From: an uncultured Arenicella sp.
GTDB lineage: Bacteria; Pseudomonadota; Gammaproteobacteria; Arenicellales; Arenicellaceae
DNA length: 64,000 nucleotides
Direction of reading: 5' to 3'
Assembly (NCBI GenBank): GCA_938045295.1
Contig: CALINO010000004.1
Span: forward strand, 1-64,000
Both the position numbers and the translations under genes were made by a program. The notes under the pieces were generated by a model, which saw only the letters and a list, made by a program, of their open reading frames with translations, was not told where the DNA came from and made no database searches. The stretch's first letter is position 1, and the number at the start of each line of letters is the position of its first letter. Below are positions 54,984 to 63,650 of the stretch, in pieces.

Positions 54984-55614
54984 ATCAGCAATGTGATTAT
55001 TTTCATTTGACCATAGAAAGGCTTCGTATTGATAAAATGCGGAGCCTTTGTCTTTTTGAATTATTGTTATTTAAATTCTTAGTCTTTTTAAACCCATAGT
55101 CTTTTAAATTCATCGTCACGGCTCCGTGACAGCACTATAAAGGGCTGAGTTTACCCCACATAATTAGACGCTTTACAGAAACTCCAATCTGGCTAGACAC
55201 ACCTAAGTTGGCGTGTTAATGTAAGCGTAGATTCGCAGTCGTCGAATCAGTACTCTTATTTTATTGATTCTAGTCCGCCGAGCTGATACTTAAATTATAC
55301 GCTTGCTTAATATATTGGCTGTAGTGGCTGATAAGCAGGTAAATTAGCCGCGCTCTAAATCAAAACAGTAACCTTCGCTCCCTAATGTGCTATTAATACA
55401 AACTTTATCTATTGCTATAGAGTAATAAGTTATCCGCAGTTTTTACACTCACTTCCTATCTCAATGTGAGCTTTGAACGTGTTGAAAAGATTGACGCATT
55501 GTAGGGTGGTCAAAGGTAAGACCTAAATCCCAAAAAACTAATAACAAACAAAACCCGCTTAATTGCATGCCTTTCACTCAGTGAAGGTAATGTTAGCGCT
55601 GAAATTATAAAATC
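54984..55614 (+). other. Long trxA-rho intergenic region, probable rho leader
   Basis: About 630 bp without a gene. It contains the trxA terminator, a short direct repeat (TAGTCTTTT-TAAA twice, 55080-55109), a 6-bp GTCACG/CGTGAC hairpin at 55115-55130 without a T-run, and then unstructured AT-rich DNA. rho is autoregulated through its leader in E. coli, so a long untranslated leader is plausible. I could not identify a certain promoter or a leader peptide. Confidence 0.5.
55017..55056 (+). terminator. Intrinsic terminator after trxA
   Basis: A 14-bp stem with two G-U pairs (AAAGGCTTCGTATT with AATGCGGAGCCTTT) and a 5-nt loop, followed by a T-rich tract. Confidence 0.85.
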
Positions 55615-56877
55615 ATGGCAACATCGTTAACCGATCTTAAAAAGAAATCTGCGACCGAATTGACTGAAATTGGTCGCTCAATGGAGTTGGACGGCTTAGG
55701 CCGTATGCGTAAACAAGATCAGATTTTCACGATCTTGAAATCAATGGCCAAGAAGGGCGAAGATATTGAAGGCGAAGGTGTTGTCGAGATATTACAAGAT
55801 GGCTTTGGCTTTTTGCGTTCAGCCGGCAGCTCTTATTTGGCTGGTCCCGATGACATTTATGTGAGCCCGAGCCAAATCAGGCGTTTCAATTTGCGCACTG
55901 GTGATACGGTTGCAGGCTTAATTCGCCCGCCTAAAGATTCCGAGCGTTACTTCGCATTATTGAAAGTCTCGACCATTAACGGCTCTACTCCCGAAGAAGC
56001 TCGGAACAAAATTTTATTTGAAAATTTAACTCCGTTACATCCAAATAAACGGATGAAGCTTGAGCAAGAAAATGGCACCTCGGAAGATTTAACTGGCCGA
56101 GTTATTGATTTGATTGCTCCTCTTGGTAAAGGTCAGCGTGGGTTAATCGTGTCGTCACCCAAAAGTGGTAAGACGGTGATGTTGCAGCAAATTGCACAAG
56201 CCATTACGACTAATAACCCAGACGTTGAACTGATGGTGTTGTTGATCGATGAGCGCCCAGAAGAAGTAACTGAAATGCAGCGCTCTGTGCGCGGTGAAGT
56301 TATTTCGTCTACCTTTGATGAGCCTGCCGCCCGCCACGTTCAAGTGGCTGAAATGGTGATTGAAAAAGCCAAGCGCTTGGTTGAGCATAAAAAAGACGTG
56401 GTTATTTTGCTGGACTCTATCACCCGCTTAGCGCGTGCTTATAATACCGTGGCTCCCGCGTCAGGAAAAGTACTGACCGGTGGTGTGGATGCGAATGCAT
56501 TGCAACGCCCTAAACGCTTTTTTGGTGCTGCGCGTAATATTGAAGAGGGCGGAAGTTTGACTATTTTAGCGACGGCGTTGATTGAGACCGGTTCTAAGAT
56601 GGATGAAGTGATTTACGAAGAGTTCAAAGGCACGGGTAATATGGAAGTGCACTTAGAGCGTAAAATTGCCGAAAAGCGTGTTTACCCTTCTATTGTGGTT
56701 AATAAATCATCCACGCGACGCGAAGAACTTTTAATTGACCCAGAAGAACTGCAAAAAATCTGGATATTGCGCAAATTACTGCACCCAATGAATGAAGTGG
56801 AAGCCATTGAGTTTTTGCTTGATAAGTTAAAAGCGACTAAAGCCAACTCAGAGTTTTTTGGTTCAATGAAGCGCTAA
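55615..56877 (+). CDS. rho: Transcription termination factor Rho
   Basis: Hexameric RNA-dependent ATPase that releases RNA polymerase. The 420 aa protein matches E. coli Rho in length and domain order: N-terminal helical domain [16 protein letters not shown], the cold-shock-like primary RNA site [22 protein letters not shown]-loop [27 protein letters not shown]-loop and R-loop around [26 protein letters not shown]. No insert is present in the N-terminal domain. It lies behind trxA with a long leader. Confidence 0.98.
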   Translation: MATSLTDLKKKSATELTEIGRSMELDGLGRMRKQDQIFTILKSMAKKGEDIEGEGVVEILQDGFGFLRSAGSSYLAGPDDIYVSPSQIRRFNLRTGDTVAGLIRPPKDSERYFALLKVSTINGSTPEEARNKILFENLTPLHPNKRMKLEQENGTSEDLTGRVIDLIAPLGKGQRGLIVSSPKSGKTVMLQQIAQAITTNNPDVELMVLLIDERPEEVTEMQRSVRGEVISSTFDEPAARHVQVAEMVIEKAKRLVEHKKDVVILLDSITRLARAYNTVAPASGKVLTGGVDANALQRPKRFFGAARNIEEGGSLTILATALIETGSKMDEVIYEEFKGTGNMEVHLERKIAEKRVYPSIVVNKSSTRREELLIDPEELQKIWILRKLLHPMNEVEAIEFLLDKLKATKANSEFFGSMKR

Positions 56878-56938
56878 GCACGTATCTGCGTTAAGGCCGT
56901 TTGTGGCTGCTTTACGCTAATCACAGATTAGAACGTAG

Positions 56939-56980
56939 AAAGGCCCGCCAGTGAGGTTCATTGGCGGGCCTTTACTTTTT
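56939..56980. terminator. Terminator after rho, shared with the convergent phosphoesterase gene
   Basis: A 12-bp perfect stem (AAAGGCCCGCCA with its complement at 56962-56973) and an 11-nt loop, followed by a T-rich stretch on the plus strand and an A-flanked side that reads as T on the minus strand. It lies 61 bp past rho. Confidence 0.88.
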
Positions 56981-57012
56981 CAGGTCGAGGGGCTGTCTAT
57001 TCTATTGCTTGG

Positions 57013-58299
57013 TTACAGAGCGGTTTTGCAATCGGTGTTGATTTGCTCGATAAACTTGGCGTAACGGTCTGGGTCAGACGCTAATAAACTTTCTTTCACC
57101 ATATCCACTCTGGGGTGACAGTGCCATTGCATTGGCATGGCCAGTGGTTGAGCCGAATAACTCACCTGGCCATTTTTATTTACGTGCCCAATGACTATTT
57201 TCGATACGTCCGTTTGAGTTATTAAATCTTGGTGGCCTAAGCCTTGCCCGGCAATGATATTGTCGATGCCATCAAAGTCGCTGCGGTCATAAATATGAAT
57301 GTGGCCGCTGAGCAATGTTTTAGCGCGAATGCTCTTGAGCGCGCTTATTAGCCAGTCGCGCTCACCGGTGCTGCCAATGTCGTGCGTACTGCCTTCCAGT
57401 GGGTCGTGTAATGGGCGATGAGTGAATGCCACGGTGTCGGCCACTGTTGCATTGAGCGGTATAAGTGATTCGATTAAATCGCCTCGTAACCCACCAGAAT
57501 ACGGAACCATGTTGGCGGCGGTGTCTAAATTGACGAATCGGGTTTTACCTATGGTGAACGCGTGATTAAGTGGGCCAATTTCATTTAGAAAGCGCGGATA
57601 GATATTACCCTCATCGTGAAAATCATGATTGCCAATGCTCACGTAACACGGAATTGGGCTGTTGCGAAATAAATCAATTGAGCGCTGGTAGTCGCCAGCC
57701 TGATAATTAAAATCGCCTAGGTGCAGTAAAAATTTTGCCCCTAAATCATGAGCACGCTGAATGCACCAAGCAAGCTCTTTATCGCCACCGCTGTCGCCGA
57801 TTGAGGCAAAGGTAAATTCGGAAGAGTAAGGCAGCTTCCAAGTGAGAGTGATTGATTCACCTGCCTTAATATTTAATGAGACAGTGCGCGATATGCCATC
57901 GATTGATTCACTGTTGGCTTTGTCGATCAGCTCTGTGGTGTTACCAGCGCTATATTGGCTAGAGAGCTGCGCATCAGGGCTAATATTGTTAATAAAAACC
58001 GTGGCTTGGGTGTTAGACGCTGCACTGATGGTGACGCTTGGTTCTGGCGAAAAAGCTCTTAAGTTTAAAGCGTAGGCTGACTTATGGGGGCAAAAAATAG
58101 TGTCGTCACTGTATGCCGTTACATTGCCGTCAGCGCTTTTCCCGGTTTGGTTAAGCGAGTGCGGTTCTAGGCTTAATGTGGGGTAACGTATACCTCGCTT
58201 AAGACTGTAGGCTGTGCCGCCAATCCCCAGCGCCGCTGCGGTTCCCAGCAACATACGCTTGATAAATGTACGGCGAAATAAATGTGGTGCGGAGCTCAT
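57013..58299 (-). CDS. Tat-exported calcineurin-like metallophosphoesterase
   Basis: A 428 aa protein. The N-terminus has a twin-arginine motif (RRTFIK) before a hydrophobic Ala/Gly-rich segment, which predicts export of a folded protein by Tat. A beta-sandwich-like region occupies about 60-160. The phosphoesterase core has the metal-binding motifs GDSGG, HLGDFNY, GNHDFHDEG, FTHRPLHD and SGHIHIYDR. Substrate unknown: phosphatases, nucleotidases and phospholipases share this fold. ATG at MSSAPHLF is chosen over a TTG four codons upstream. It follows the GT-C type gene by about 33 bp on the same strand. Confidence 0.85.
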   Translation of the reverse strand: MSSAPHLFRRTFIKRMLLGTAAALGIGGTAYSLKRGIRYPTLSLEPHSLNQTGKSADGNVTAYSDDTIFCPHKSAYALNLRAFSPEPSVTISAASNTQATVFINNISPDAQLSSQYSAGNTTELIDKANSESIDGISRTVSLNIKAGESITLTWKLPYSSEFTFASIGDSGGDKELAWCIQRAHDLGAKFLLHLGDFNYQAGDYQRSIDLFRNSPIPCYVSIGNHDFHDEGNIYPRFLNEIGPLNHAFTIGKTRFVNLDTAANMVPYSGGLRGDLIESLIPLNATVADTVAFTHRPLHDPLEGSTHDIGSTGERDWLISALKSIRAKTLLSGHIHIYDRSDFDGIDNIIAGQGLGHQDLITQTDVSKIVIGHVNKNGQVSYSAQPLAMPMQWHCHPRVDMVKESLLASDPDRYAKFIEQINTDCKTAL

Positions 58300-58332
58300 T
58301 GCTATGGCCAATTGGGAGTTATGAACACGTGC

Positions 58333-59835
58333 TTAGCGTTCAGTGGAAAAAATAAATACAGCACGCTTCTCTTGGCCCTCAATAATTTGAATTGGGCGAC
58401 CAAAATGATACGAGAGTGTTTGCCTCATAATGTCTTCAAACTTACTCTTTGGCGTCATCGATAATGCAATAAAGTCGTAGCCCTTTATGGCACCGCTGTC
58501 AATGTGCGACCACAGTTGAGAGTTATTAAACTGATCAACAAAATTGGATTTTGCGCCTAAGTTTGCATAATGAACAAGCAGTCGATCGTTGCTATATAGG
58601 CTGGCGCTTTTGGGTATATTTTGGTTCATCCAATCGCCGGCGTCGAGAAAATGAGACTTATTGGTGCGTACATCCAAGCCTTCTATTGAGGCGATGCTGA
58701 TTAAAACCAGTAGGGCGTAGCTGAAGAATTTTGTTATTAAAGATTGCTGTTTTAGACTGACAATAAGTTGACGTAAGGCAAATGGTGCGAGCAGCAATAA
58801 GGTCAGCGACGTGGCCATGGTGTAACGGCTGACAACCAAGTTATTGGCAAAGCTAAAGCCGACTAACACCGCAAAGTTAGTGATTACGTAAACCCACCAC
58901 AGTTGTTTGACGGTCTTGTTGGTTAGCCCAAGGTTTTTCCAGTAAGCGATAACCACAATGAAAAAATAAAAGATGGCCATACGGCGTATTAGCTCGTACG
59001 TCACCTCCCCGATATTCTTTGCTAGAGCCGAAATGTATGCCCACGTGTGGCCATTGCCACCTTCAAACTGACTAGAGACATTGTTCCAGAGTAACTCCAC
59101 AATGGAGTTTACCTTTTCGCCATTGGCTTGGGCTAACTGAAGGCTGGCGGAGTATTTGTCTTGTAAGTACCAAGAAATCAATGCCACAAAAGCAACGGTA
59201 ATTGACGTGGTTAACAGCACTAAAATACTTTTCCGGTAGGCTATGTGTCTATTCGAAAATGCAAATAAACAGTAAGGCGCCACTAGCAAAAATATCATGC
59301 CTTCAAAGCGGAACAGGCAACTTAATATTGAGGTGGTGAGCCAAGCCAGTAAGTGTTTTTTACTTGAAGATTGGCAAAACTGGAAAATGAAATAAAGCGA
59401 CCACAAATAAAAGCTTAAATACCCAAAATCGCGAATAATGAAGGCGCGGTATTTAGTGATGCTGGGAAACGCCAGTATGACGATGGCGGCAATCAGCACC
59501 GTTTTTCGGTCGTAACGCGATAATTCATTAACAATAGCAACAAAAGCCAAGCAGGCTGAGGTTACTAATAGCGTGTTCAGCAGGTATGCCGCGTAGGTGA
59601 CATTAATGAAAAAAACTTTCGATAAGCCGGCAATTAATAATGGGTAAAAAGGCCAACTGTAATAGCTGTAAGCGGTTTGCCAATCCCCTGCAAGAAACAT
59701 TTCAGCCATCGATAGGTAGGTAATGCCGTCATTATTGATGACAGAATCCAGCGAAATGCTCCAAGCGGATAAAGCTATGTTTGCCAGAATTATGGCAAGA
59801 ACTAATTTAGGCCAATCACGGAAAAGTTTAAGCAT
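58333..59835 (-). CDS. GT-C type integral membrane glycosyltransferase-like protein
   Basis: A 500 aa protein with about eleven or twelve membrane segments spread over residues 10-390, followed by a soluble C-terminal domain. The first loop has NNDGITYLSMAEMFLAGDW, with acidic residues where GT-C (GT39/ArnT-like) enzymes bind a polyprenyl-phosphate sugar. The C-terminal domain includes DAGDWMNQNIPKSASLYSN, which resembles hypothetical dolichyl-phosphate-mannose mannosyltransferase relatives. Donor and acceptor are unknown. The Tat phosphoesterase gene follows it, and galE diverges upstream. Confidence 0.75.
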   Translation of the reverse strand: MLKLFRDWPKLVLAIILANIALSAWSISLDSVINNDGITYLSMAEMFLAGDWQTAYSYYSWPFYPLLIAGLSKVFFINVTYAAYLLNTLLVTSACLAFVAIVNELSRYDRKTVLIAAIVILAFPSITKYRAFIIRDFGYLSFYLWSLYFIFQFCQSSSKKHLLAWLTTSILSCLFRFEGMIFLLVAPYCLFAFSNRHIAYRKSILVLLTTSITVAFVALISWYLQDKYSASLQLAQANGEKVNSIVELLWNNVSSQFEGGNGHTWAYISALAKNIGEVTYELIRRMAIFYFFIVVIAYWKNLGLTNKTVKQLWWVYVITNFAVLVGFSFANNLVVSRYTMATSLTLLLLAPFALRQLIVSLKQQSLITKFFSYALLVLISIASIEGLDVRTNKSHFLDAGDWMNQNIPKSASLYSNDRLLVHYANLGAKSNFVDQFNNSQLWSHIDSGAIKGYDFIALSMTPKSKFEDIMRQTLSYHFGRPIQIIEGQEKRAVFIFSTER

Positions 59836-60148
59836 TATTTTGAAATAGGTGTCGCGTTTTCAGGAACGTGTTTTTAATGTGGTTTTTTCTGAAATGAGTT
59901 ACTCATTTAGTGAACTCATAGTGTGTGACACGACGTTGTTCTTTTGTGCTTTGAGGCTTAAACATTCGGCACTACCCATACCATACTATCGAAAAAGCTA
60001 TATTTGAGGCGGTAATTTTGCGATGATCCGAAAATAGCCGTTAATAGTCTGAAAGATATAGCAGTCTTGCGTCATTGGCAATAGTTGCCGTGCTGACTTG
60101 ATTGTGGATAAAGGCTTAAACAACAAATAAACCTTATCGGGCATAGTC
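59836..60148. other. Intergenic region between divergent GT-C gene and galE
   Basis: About 313 bp without a gene. No clear promoter pair, terminator or repeat is visible, though it must hold both divergent promoters. Confidence 0.5.
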
Positions 60149-61168
60149 GTGAAAAAAATTCTTGTCACCGGAGGAACCGGGTTCATTGGGAGTCATACCG
60201 TTGTTAGCTTGATTGAGCGAGGCTATCACCCCGTCATCATTGATAACTTAGACAACAGTTGTCGAACGGTGTTGGACCGGGTAGAGCGTATATGCAAGGT
60301 TCGCCCCACGTTTATTGAAGCTGATGTGCGCGATGCCAGTGCCCTGGACGCCATTTTCAGCGAGCACGATTTTGAGTGTGTGATCCATTTCTCGGGTTTG
60401 AAAGCAGTGGGTGAATCGGTGGAAAAACCGATGCGTTATTACAGTAATAACGTGGAAGGTTCAATTGCGCTACTCAAAGCAATGCGCAAGCACGAATGCT
60501 GGAAATTAGTCTTCAGTTCGTCATCCACGGTTTACGGTGACCCAGAGCAAGTACCCATTACTGAATCAGCAAAGCTGAGTGTGACCAACCCGTATGGGCA
60601 AACCAAGTTGATGGTTGAAAATATATTGCGAGACTTATCGCACGCCGATCAGCGATGGAAATTCACCTTATTACGATACTTCAACCCGGTGGGGGCGCAT
60701 GAGTCTGGTTTGATTGGCGAAGACCCTAACGGCATTCCTAATAATTTAATGCCCTACATTGCGCAGGTGGCGGTGGGTCGACTGGAGAGTTTGCGTGTTT
60801 GGGGTAATGACTACGATACGCCTGATGGTACTGGAGTGCGCGATTATATTCATGTGGTTGACTTGGCTGAGGCGCATATTAATGCGCTTGAACACTTTAA
60901 ACCAAGCCATGGTTGCCGAGCCTACAACATAGGCACCGGTGAAGGTTACTCGGTTTTAGACATGGTCAAGGCATTTGAGCAAGCCAGTGGCCAGCGTGTG
61001 CCGTATTCGATTGAAGCAAGAAGAGCCGGAGATGTGGCCACTAGTTACGCTGATGCTGGTTTGAGTGCTAAGGAGATTGGTTGGGCGGCGCAACGAGGTT
61101 TGGCAGAAATTATGCGTGATCAGTGGAACTGGCAACACAACAACCCGAATGGTTATACAGAGCAGTGA
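60149..61168 (+). CDS. galE: UDP-glucose 4-epimerase
   Basis: NAD-dependent extended SDR that interconverts UDP-glucose and UDP-galactose for sugar metabolism and envelope polysaccharides. The 339 aa protein matches GalE in length. The Rossmann motif GGTGFIGSHTVVSL, VIHFSGLKAVGESVEKP, FSSSSTVYGDP, the catalytic YGQTK and YFNPVGAHESGLIGEDP are all present. Start is GTG. No other galactose genes are nearby, so LPS or exopolysaccharide sugar supply is the likely role. Confidence 0.96.
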   Translation: MKKILVTGGTGFIGSHTVVSLIERGYHPVIIDNLDNSCRTVLDRVERICKVRPTFIEADVRDASALDAIFSEHDFECVIHFSGLKAVGESVEKPMRYYSNNVEGSIALLKAMRKHECWKLVFSSSSTVYGDPEQVPITESAKLSVTNPYGQTKLMVENILRDLSHADQRWKFTLLRYFNPVGAHESGLIGEDPNGIPNNLMPYIAQVAVGRLESLRVWGNDYDTPDGTGVRDYIHVVDLAEAHINALEHFKPSHGCRAYNIGTGEGYSVLDMVKAFEQASGQRVPYSIEARRAGDVATSYADAGLSAKEIGWAAQRGLAEIMRDQWNWQHNNPNGYTEQ

Positions 61169-61187
61169 TTGCGTTGTTTGTTTGTCT

Positions 61188-61207
61188 TATCAGACTTAAG
61201 TCTGATA
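61188..61207. repeat. Perfect 20-bp palindrome downstream of galE
   Basis: TATCAGACTTAAGTCTGATA is fully self-complementary and begins 20 bp after the galE stop. No T-run follows, so it is not a normal terminator. It may be a protein-binding site or a 3' stabilising hairpin. Confidence 0.7.
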
Positions 61208-61430
61208 GAGAATATCAGCGATTATTCAAATAATTGTTTTTCTTTTATAAAGAAATACATTAGAAACAAAGGCTAACTTAAGAATAGGAATGCATTGCGC
61301 TGAATCAACGTAAAGTCGCGTGCATCTTAGGGTTCTAATGACGATGCTTGTAAAGCGAGAAGATCGGAACTTAGAAAAGCGTGGTAATAAGTGGAGTCAA
61401 ACAGTGCGGCGCGGGGAGAATTAGTAAGCG

Positions 61431-61501
61431 ATTGAAGTTACGCAAAAACCATGGTTGGGTATTGGGTAGGGTAGGGGCCATAGCCGCCACGTAACTTCAA
61501 T
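61431..61501. repeat. Inverted repeat enclosing a G-quadruplex motif
   Basis: ATTGAAGTTACG (61431-61442) is perfectly repeated in inverse orientation at 61490-61501; with one bulge the arms extend by AGC on each side. The 47-bp interior contains four G-runs (61457-61477) with loops TATT, TA and TA on the plus strand, which meets the usual G3+ N1-7 rule for an intramolecular quadruplex. An AACCATGGTT palindrome lies just before the G-runs. Confidence 0.8.
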
Positions 61502-61575
61502 GCTCAGACCAAAGTCTATCTGAATCGTAAAGCTATAATCAAGTTCAAATGGTAAAACTTTCTTAAACTTTCAGT

Positions 61576-61611
61576 AATAAATGGCGTTCATGGACATGAA
61601 CGCCATTTATT
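61576..61611. terminator. Bidirectional terminator between galE and the OmpA/HHH unit
   Basis: A perfect 16-bp inverted repeat (AATAAATGGCGTTCAT and its complement) around GGAC, with AT-rich flanks on both sides. It lies 10 bp after the stop codon of the minus-strand gene. Confidence 0.8.
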
Positions 61612-61620
61612 TAGTGAAAA

Positions 61621-62091
61621 TTAAGAGTCGTAGTTAACGTCTCCTTTGTCTACGCGCTTGGCAAATTCAGTGGTTCCGCCACTCGATAAAGTATTTGCTT
61701 GATTGATCCAGTCTTCTCGATCGATGCGTCCTGGAAAGGCTAAAAAGTTTTCAACCCAGGCAACGTTGTCGCTGCTCCAGTCGGCAATTTGCTCGAATTT
61801 ATAGATGCCTAACTCATTCAAAGTTTTTTCAATAACCGCGCCAATGCCTTTGATGCGCTTTAGCTCATCGGCATCCACAGGTCGGCTACTCAAGCCCAGT
61901 GGCTTCCAGCTGTCATCAACCGCCACTTTTTCTTCCACTTCAGCCGTCACGGTCTCAGTCGATGCTATTGGTGCCGCCGTGATTGCTACGTCTTCTTTTT
62001 TATTGCGGCAGCAAAAAAACCACTGCACAAACATGCCTAAAAGAAACGCAAGTAATAGAAAAAACCAAATTTCCAAAAATAAATATTTCAT
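61621..62091 (-). CDS. Small membrane protein with helix-hairpin-helix-like domain
   Basis: A 156 aa protein. Residues about 4-27 form one membrane segment (WFFLLLAFLLGMFVQWFF). A Val/Glu/Thr-rich linker follows. The C-terminal 75 residues hold LKRIKGIGAVIEKTLNELGIYKFEQIADWS, the helix-hairpin-helix pattern seen in many short proteobacterial proteins and in NuoE-like tails. Whether it binds DNA or protein is unknown. It starts 30 bp after the OmpA-type gene on the same strand, so they form an operon, an arrangement I recall from other marine gammaproteobacteria. Confidence 0.78.
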   Translation of the reverse strand: MKYLFLEIWFFLLLAFLLGMFVQWFFCCRNKKEDVAITAAPIASTETVTAEVEEKVAVDDSWKPLGLSSRPVDADELKRIKGIGAVIEKTLNELGIYKFEQIADWSSDNVAWVENFLAFPGRIDREDWINQANTLSSGGTTEFAKRVDKGDVNYDS

Positions 62092-62121
62092 TATGTGTGT
62101 TCTCCGAACTCGGGTCGTTTA

Positions 62122-63189
62122 TTAGTTGCTGAGTTTGAACTCAATTCGTCTGTTTTGTGCTCGGCCTTGTGAGGTCGAGTTGTCAGCAATGGGGCTTTGT
62201 GGGCCGTAGCCGCGAGCGACGAATCGATCGTTGGTGAGGCCTTGGGCAATCAAATAGTCGGCAACGGCTTGAGCGCGTCGCTGGCTTAATGCCATATTGG
62301 AATCCAAGTTACCCGTAGAGTCGGTATGGCCACCAATTTCAAAGCTGGCATCTGGGCAACGTTTGGCTGTTGACGCAATACTGTCGAGCAATTCTGTGCT
62401 GTCGGCTGAAATGGACGACTTTCCTGTGTCAAAGTTAATTGACGCGGTTGCAAGCAGCCCATTGATCGAGTCTTGGCAAACGTCTCTTTTAATGGTTTCT
62501 ACCACCACTAATTCGTTACTAATAGTGCCTGCGAACGACTGTCGAGCACTGGCCTCGGCTTGGCTTTTCAACTCTGAGCTCGCCACGTTGCCGATTAACC
62601 TCAGTACGCCACCGCTTAAGTGCATACTCTGGGCGCCCTCTTTGAGTGCGTTAATGAAGCCCGAATTGCCTATTGAGTCAATGTTGTCACCAACGCGAAG
62701 CTCGTTAATCACATTGATGCCTTCATAAGATTCAAGTGCTTGGGCATAAACTTGATCTACTTCTGCTTGGCTGCTTAAGGTGCCAGAGAGTAGCAAACGA
62801 TCGCCGTTTAAGTTGGCTCTTAATTCTGGCAGGCTCAATGGTAATGCCGCTGGCGCAGGCTCGGCTTCAACCACGGCTTCGGTTACCGCTGAAAACGCAT
62901 CGCCGTTATGGCTGGCAGAGCGCACGCCGTAAGTATCTTCAGCCAGTTTTAAGGCACTGTCTAAGTTCGCTTGATCCGGCGGTGAACCGGTCAAAAGAAC
63001 GTCTCGCCCAAGGTTGTAGGTTTCTACTTTAGCCCATGCATACTCGTCGCCGGCAAGCGTTGAGACTGTCGAGTCTTTCAGTTCGCCTTCGATGTGTCGC
63101 CATTTAAACGCCAGCGTGAGTGCTAGCAAAGCGAGCGAACAGAGTAAGATGGGGAGTAACCCTATACAAAAAAGTTTTCGTTCACGCAT
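62122..63189 (-). CDS. OmpA-family protein with BON-like repeats
   Basis: A 355 aa protein anchored by an N-terminal membrane segment (about 5-27). Two or three BON-like alpha/beta units follow (about 40-90, 115-165 and 175-225), which in other proteins bind membranes. The C-terminal OmpA-like domain (about 245-355) has INFDTGKSSISADS, EIGGHTDSTGNLDSNMALSQRRAQAV and QNRRIEFKL and should bind peptidoglycan. The ATG giving MRERKL is used, since GGGAG lies just before it; the ATG four codons earlier overlaps that site. Probably links the inner membrane to the cell wall. Confidence 0.88.
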   Translation of the reverse strand: MRERKLFCIGLLPILLCSLALLALTLAFKWRHIEGELKDSTVSTLAGDEYAWAKVETYNLGRDVLLTGSPPDQANLDSALKLAEDTYGVRSASHNGDAFSAVTEAVVEAEPAPAALPLSLPELRANLNGDRLLLSGTLSSQAEVDQVYAQALESYEGINVINELRVGDNIDSIGNSGFINALKEGAQSMHLSGGVLRLIGNVASSELKSQAEASARQSFAGTISNELVVVETIKRDVCQDSINGLLATASINFDTGKSSISADSTELLDSIASTAKRCPDASFEIGGHTDSTGNLDSNMALSQRRAQAVADYLIAQGLTNDRFVARGYGPQSPIADNSTSQGRAQNRRIEFKLSN

Positions 63190-63650
63190 TTTTTCTCCCA
63201 TTCAAAAATGAAAAATAGATATTGCTTGGTACTTTTGCCCTGTTCTGAACACTTTGGCTTAAGTGGGTTAAGCAAATCGAAATTGTGTGTTAGTTGCGTC
63301 GTTTCCTGATGTTGGGGCAAAACTCCGTGCTCCAAGCTGAGTCAGTATGGCAACTGGCCTGCCAAATATCCACATCCAAATTGTTATCGCTTGTTAAATC
63401 ATAATCAAATAATAGACAAATGCGCTAGAAAAGTCGCGAGATTCAGTGTTTTCTAGTCTTTGCGCCCAGTTAACTTGCAAATAGGGGGCGGCATCTTAAG
63501 TGATGCTTAAGGCGCATTGTATTGAATAATCTGTGGTGAATAAAAAAGGGCAACCAGCCTGGTTGCCCTTTTTTAGTTTAATTTTTGTAAGCCTAATCTT
63601 TTAAGCCTAGTTTAACATTCGGTATTTAAACCGCTCGCTAATGCCGCTGT
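63190..63650. other. Intergenic region between the OmpA/BON gene and trpA
   Basis: About 460 bp without a gene. It holds the trpA terminator at 63542-63574. The rest should contain the promoter of the OmpA/BON operon on the minus strand, but I cannot point to convincing boxes. Confidence 0.5.
63542..63574. terminator. Intrinsic terminator downstream of trpA
   Basis: A perfect 15-bp stem (AAAAAAGGGCAACCA with its complement) around a GCC loop, with A- and T-runs on either side. It lies 77 bp past the trpA stop codon on the minus strand. Confidence 0.9.

Larger units (their letters stand above)
61169..61620. other. Structured intergenic region between convergent galE and the HHH protein gene
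   Basis: About 450 bp without a recognised gene. From left to right it holds a 20-bp palindrome (61188-61207), a 28-codon open frame (61338-61424), a 12-bp inverted repeat around a G-quadruplex motif (61431-61501), and the terminator at 61576-61611. It is the most structured non-coding DNA of the window. Confidence 0.7.

Noticed and set aside
55115..55130. GTCACG/CGTGAC hairpin in the rho leader as a terminator
   Set aside because: Only 6 bp and no T-run on either strand.
61431..61501. Inverted repeat as an integron attC site
   Set aside because: The conserved boxes are in the wrong order (GTTACG first and CGTAAC last), and no integron integrase or gene cassette lies nearby.
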